From Symsagittifera roscoffensis (lineage: Eukaryota; Xenacoelomorpha; Acoela; Convolutidae), in assembly GCF_963678635.1 (NCBI RefSeq), contig NC_087065.1:57500754-57564753 (forward strand): a stretch of 64,000 nt of DNA. The letters run 5' to 3'. Within the stretch, counting starts at the first letter, position 1; each line of letters opens with the position of its first letter. This document shows positions 59,920-64,000 of the stretch, in pieces. The notes beneath the pieces are model-generated. The model ran no database searches. It was given only the letters and a program-made list of their open reading frames with translations, and was not told the DNA's origin. A program made the position numbers and the translations under genes.

Positions 59920-60716
59920 TTAGAAGGACGAGTGATGGCTGCTGTAGAGGCTGCTGGAGTAGGAGCCGATTCCTCCGATCAGGATAGGGAAGCCTCCGTT
60001 AACTCGTCGCTCCCTTCGGCGGGACTAAAACATCAACTTCAACTTTATAACTTGATGTTATAACTTTAAGGGTTCTGTATTTTTTAACTTCTCTTGATAC
60101 ACTCATCAATGGCCCTTTCACTCTTGTCAACCTTTCTCATAAAACAATGTAAAATTGTCATAATACACTATGTTGTTCTTACAGCAATTTTCAAGTTAAA
60201 AAATTTGTTCAAATCTTGTACACACTGACGCTTTTTAGCATGACAATTTATCGCATTTGAGAAATCAAATACAGCAAAAGCATAGGGAGAACTGGAAAAA
60301 GCTCATTAATCGAAGAGTCAAGATTAACAGCTACGGTGGTTATGATGGAGTTATTATCCGTAAATGGATAATCATCTGTTGTTTTTTATAATTTTCAATT
60401 TCCAAACTTTGAAAATTATTGTCCATTTAACATAATTAACAATAAAGTTTGTCTTGCTAATTCTAATTATATTACTCGAAGCTCAAGCTCTCTGAGGTTA
60501 AAATTGACCGAGCTTCATGTGAACCGAGAAGTTTTAGTGTGTACTCACTCGCTCGTGTCGGTATCCTCCGAGTCCATGGTCCTCGTGCACACTGTGTTCG
60601 CTCACGACACTGGCTGAGTCATCTACTAGTGGAAGGGGCAGAGTGGAGACCACTGGGAGGAAGGGGCTTGAGTGTCTCGAGTAGCTACTGCTGCTGCTGC
60701 TTCGGAAAAAGGACAT
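59920..60716 (-). CDS. Two-exon gene, small Ser/His-rich protein, paralog of gene A (gene B)
   Basis: Exon 1 is 60716-60549 (56 codons): it starts MSFFRSSSSSSYSRHSSPFL and ends VVSEHSVHEDHGLGGYRHER. The intron is 60548-60025 (524 bp, GTGAGT...TTTTAG, phase 0). Exon 2 is 60024-59920 (34 codons plus TAA): it starts SRRRERRVNGGFPILIGG and ends IGSYSSSLYSSHHSSF. The product is 90 aa with about 24 Ser, and no clear signal peptide. The shared core with gene A has 15 of 20 residues identical, and five of those identical residues use different synonymous codons, which argues for selection on the protein. Complete gene signals are present: TATA, initiator, splice sites and AATAAA. A 5' UTR intron (GTAGAT near 61040 to TTTTAG near 60755) is possible. 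The family is unrecognised. Confidence 0.85.
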
Positions 60717-61063
60717 GTTGACAGGAGTGGTTCGTGAAACGAAAGCGTAGAACTAAAATTTTAGGCTCTTTTCCAGAATTCAAAACAGCGTTTTTTGAAT
60801 TAAGTTAAAAATATCTAACTTTATAAAAATCTTATCTGATTTATAAATCAACCGATTTTTCTTCAAGAAACCTCTCAAATTGAAAAGCGCTATAATGATC
60901 AATTTGTTGAAAATGAACATTCCTCTTTAAATTTTGACGATGTTTTGAAAGTTAAAACGGTCATTCTTGTAGCAGTTTTTGGTTTTACGGAGCGAGCTTA
61001 GAAACCGGAAAAGAGCTTATCTACCAGTTGGGAAAGATAAAGTGAGAGCTGCGAGGAAAGTTT

Positions 61064-61101
61064 TGTGGAATGATTTTGAGAGAATTGAGGCACCTTTTAT
61101 A
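61064..61101 (-). promoter_or_regulatory. Core promoter of gene B (TATA and initiator)
   Basis: Minus-strand TATAAAAGG starts at 61101. TCATTCCACA (61073-61064) has its A at 61071, exactly 30 bp downstream. The predicted leader to the ATG is 355 nt, unless a 5' UTR intron is removed. Confidence 0.8.
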
Positions 61102-61202
61102 GGTATAATTGGTGGGAAAAGGAGTTTCACAATATGAAGAGCAATCTTCTAGCCATTGTGGTCAATGTCTAGACAGGCACTAGAAAAGTAAAGATGTTCA
61201 TT

Positions 61203-61306
61203 AGACTAGGGAGCATTTCAAGTTACATTAGGGGGTATTTCAAGTTACATTAGGGGGTATTTCAAGTTGCATTAGGGGGTATTTCAAGTTACATTAGGGG
61301 ATATTT
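61203..61306. repeat. 22-bp tandem repeat upstream of gene B
   Basis: About five units of ACATTAGGGGGTATTTCAAG+TT. The middle three are almost identical and the outer two diverged. It lies about 130-235 bp upstream of the predicted gene B start. Confidence 0.95.
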
Positions 61307-61309
61307 CTT

Positions 61310-61979
61310 CCTAGGTGTAAATTTGCGTGTGCCTAATAATTGACTGCTTTAGCTATCTGGTAGAACTAAATGGTTCGAAATGTCACAAAATACTTAGGAT
61401 GACGGGAGATAGTAATGATTATCTAGGCGAAAATTGTACAAAATAATGTCGACGAAACTGCTATTAAGGATTGAGGCGCTTGATGTCTTAGCCAAGCCAT
61501 TCATTCATTTAAACCAACGTAATTGCATCAGTCGGGTTACACGAACTTTAGGAAAACTTGCCCAAACAATTGTACGTTGACATATTTCAATCGTCAGCGC
61601 AAAAATACATAGAAATAATCAGAAAATTTTTGAGGCAAAAGCTTGATTACTTTCGAAACTGTTTCATCCTTTCACTTTTGCACCTAGAAAGGAAACCAAA
61701 TTAACGTTTTCCGAAGAACCACTCCCAGACCATACAAGCAATCTTCTTGAGCTGTTTGCGACGAGGAGGTTTCCACAACAAGAACACATCACAAACGAGT
61801 TATCATAAACTGACCAAACAATCCTTACCAACCATGAGTCAAAATTTCAACCATTTATCTTAGGTAATTTATTCAGAGAAAACTTCAAAAATGAATGAAA
61901 TGTTCATTCATTTGATCGGTTAAAAATTGGTCTGATTTATTTACGCGAAAACAGAATCAGGCGACAAGCATCTTCCCGC
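61310..61979. other. Upstream DNA of gene B, nothing firm
   Basis: Contains a perfect 9-bp hairpin (AATGAATGA/TCATTCATT, 61890-61912); otherwise no supported feature. Confidence 0.5.
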
Positions 61980-61997
61980 ATCCAAGTTTAGGCGTAA

Positions 61998-62890
61998 ATA
62001 ATCGATTATAACGGATTATTATGATGATTTTTTGACAATTATAATCAATTATATTTACCAAAATTATAATCAATTATATTTACCAAAATTAGGTCGTTGA
62101 GGGATTAATAATTGATTATAATCGTGATATTTTCCAAGAGATGATAATCTCTTATTATCGATTATAATTGATTATAATTGATTATAGTTCTTACTAAAAA
62201 CCCTTATAATCAATTATAATCGATTATAATCGATTATAATCTCTTATTTTGCCGAAATTTTCCTATATTCGAATTATATCTTATGGGTTATTATTTTTGT
62301 GTCAATAAGAAAATCTCTTAAAGAGAGATTTCTTGAACACTTTGGTTCATCTGAACACAAAGTTTTACCACAAAACAAAAGTTTCATAGAGATCCTTTCA
62401 TATGAGTGGAAAGGTTCTCGCGGTAGATGAAAAATAAATTTTCCGAATCAATCATGAATCTAAATCAATTTGCTGATGTTTTGGTGTTTAAAAAAGCTTA
62501 AGATATGCATCACAAAACAACTCGAATGGGGAAGAAATGAAAAAAAAACTTATAAATTTGAATTAATGGGAAAACTTTAAAAAGATTTTTCTCATTTTTC
62601 ATAGGAACCAACGTTCACAAAAAGCATAGAAAATAAGCAATTTAGACGCAACTTCGAAGACAAAAATGGACAAACAAAAGGGTTTACAATCAATTATAAT
62701 CGATTATAATGGATTTTTGTGCAAAACTAATGAAATAGAAATTTGAATAAAAATAATGGATTATAATCAATTATAATCGATTATAATTGTATCAAAAAAT
62801 AGACGAATAAATAATCGATTATAATAGTTTATAATGGATTATAATTAATTATAATTTGATTTTAAAAAGAGAGATTATAATCGATTATTA
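61998..62890. repeat. Cluster of TTATAATCGA palindromes with 10-bp phasing
   Basis: Words built from ATTATAATC(G/A)ATTATAAT are packed at 61998-62250, 62685-62705 and 62755-62890, with plain DNA between. In the densest parts (near 62205 and 62160) AATCGATTAT repeats at exactly 10 or 11 bp. The words are self-complementary around ATCGAT and TTATAA. Confidence 0.9.
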
Positions 62891-62899
62891 ACGCTTTTA

Positions 62900-64000
62900 A
62901 CTGGATGCGGGTTGGCCGCTGATAGCAAACATTTCGGACAGCGCAAAAAATGTTCTCAAAATGAACCTTTTCTTCACAGTCTGAGGTAAAACAACGTCAA
63001 AAACTGACAATAGGCACTAAAAGCTTAATCGAAAATGGGAACACAGCTGGCTTAAATTACAGCAAAACCTGAAAGCATGAAAAAATTCTCTGCTTTCATG
63101 TTATTGACAAAATGACAGATTTGATCAAAATATTCATGTCAGTTTGTTAAACAAGTTGTTTATCAGAAAAAAAAAAGATCCATAGCATAATTACTTCGGG
63201 CCATCATTGCGTCGGTTTCAGCCATTCCAAGACAAACCTTAGCCCAACATTAATTACTTTCGAATGATGCAACCTGACGGGACTGACGACCGAGTCATAT
63301 AATAACAGAGTGACCTTTCTATCCTCATAAAAGATTAAGGTTAAACACTTTTTGTGATAGCTGTGCTTTTTGAACAAATATGGTAAAAAAAATTAGATGG
63401 CAACGAGCTGTTTAGTTATATTTTTACTTCGAATTTTTACATTTCAAACTATTTCTTTGATAGTAGGGGTCGATTCTCAGCAGACGATCCAATATAACGT
63501 TTGTCCAACGCCAATAAAAAATATCAACGAAACGCATTTTCTTCTCAAAACTTCGAAATAATTTTAGGTTTTTTATTAGTCGCATCACAGCGAAAAGAAT
63601 TCAAAATACCAAAAATATAAAGAATTTTCAACTAGTCAACACATAAAAGCAAAAGTCTGAACTTTTTTTAAGCTTAAGAATATTTTTTCAGGTACAGAAC
63701 TCTTCATGTAATAAATTTCAGGCTGCGGTTCTTGTGTATCCATTTCGAACCTAAAAACTCGAGAAAAAATCTGTGAACACACAGACCAAGCTGCGCTTCG
63801 CTAACACTTGCGAGAACACGACCAAAAAGCAGATCTATCAAGTGATATAAAAAAGTAGAAACAAGCCTCGAATTAGCAAAAACTCGGCTACGTATAGGAT
63901 TGAGTCTCAATCACTAACCACTCAGCCGCGGATATTTAAATTCACCTAAATCTAGCCACTAATAAAAAAGCTACACATGCTAATAAATTGCGAATTATAA
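62900..64000. other. Intergenic to window end, nothing recognised
   Basis: AT-rich DNA with short chance ORFs only. Confidence 0.45.

Noticed and set aside
61203-61306. TTAGGG within the 22-bp repeat as telomeric DNA
   Set aside because: The hexamer occurs once per 22-bp unit and is not itself tandem; the position is internal.

Overview
The window is AT-rich eukaryotic DNA, probably from an invertebrate animal. The signs are spliced genes with GT...AG introns (one acceptor follows a long T run), TATA/initiator promoters, and CR1/Jockey-type and Ty3/gypsy-type retroelements. There is nothing bacterial about the layout. I cannot name the species; nematode and arthropod are both open. Layout: 1-22126 is one uninterrupted satellite of about 480 copies of a 46-bp monomer with higher-order structure. 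22127-24048 is unique DNA, a dispersed repeat and an old CR1-like reverse transcriptase remnant. That remnant is interrupted by a younger non-LTR element (24061-26090, 12-bp target duplication) that has lost its whole reverse transcriptase domain but keeps a 2A-like NPGP motif, a PHD-like finger, most of an endonuclease and a C-terminal zinc knuckle. 26716-33916 is a full-length but dead Ty3/gypsy-like element on the minus strand, with 350/348-bp LTRs and a 5-bp target duplication. From 34 kb to the end the DNA is mostly dispersed and foldback repeats, a degenerate minisatellite (42.5-44.9 kb), a recent triplication of a 1025-bp unit with a Pol III-like module (45.1-48.2 kb), and other simple-sequence structures. 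Three spliced host gene models stand out, all on the minus strand, none visible as a single ORF. One is a two-exon gene for a 151-aa unrecognised protein (37674-39044). The other two are paralogous two-exon genes, A (50968-51529, 96 aa) and B (59920-60716, 90 aa), for small Ser/His-rich proteins. A and B share an exactly placed phase-0 intron, a conserved SEHSVHED core with silent codon differences, and the same core promoter (TATA box exactly 30 bp upstream of a TCATTCCACA initiator). Gene B also has a 22-bp tandem repeat and a cluster of TTATAATCGA palindromes on its upstream side. This gene family is the most interesting functional content and I do not recognise it as a described family. 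The rest of the window is dominated by selfish or structural DNA.
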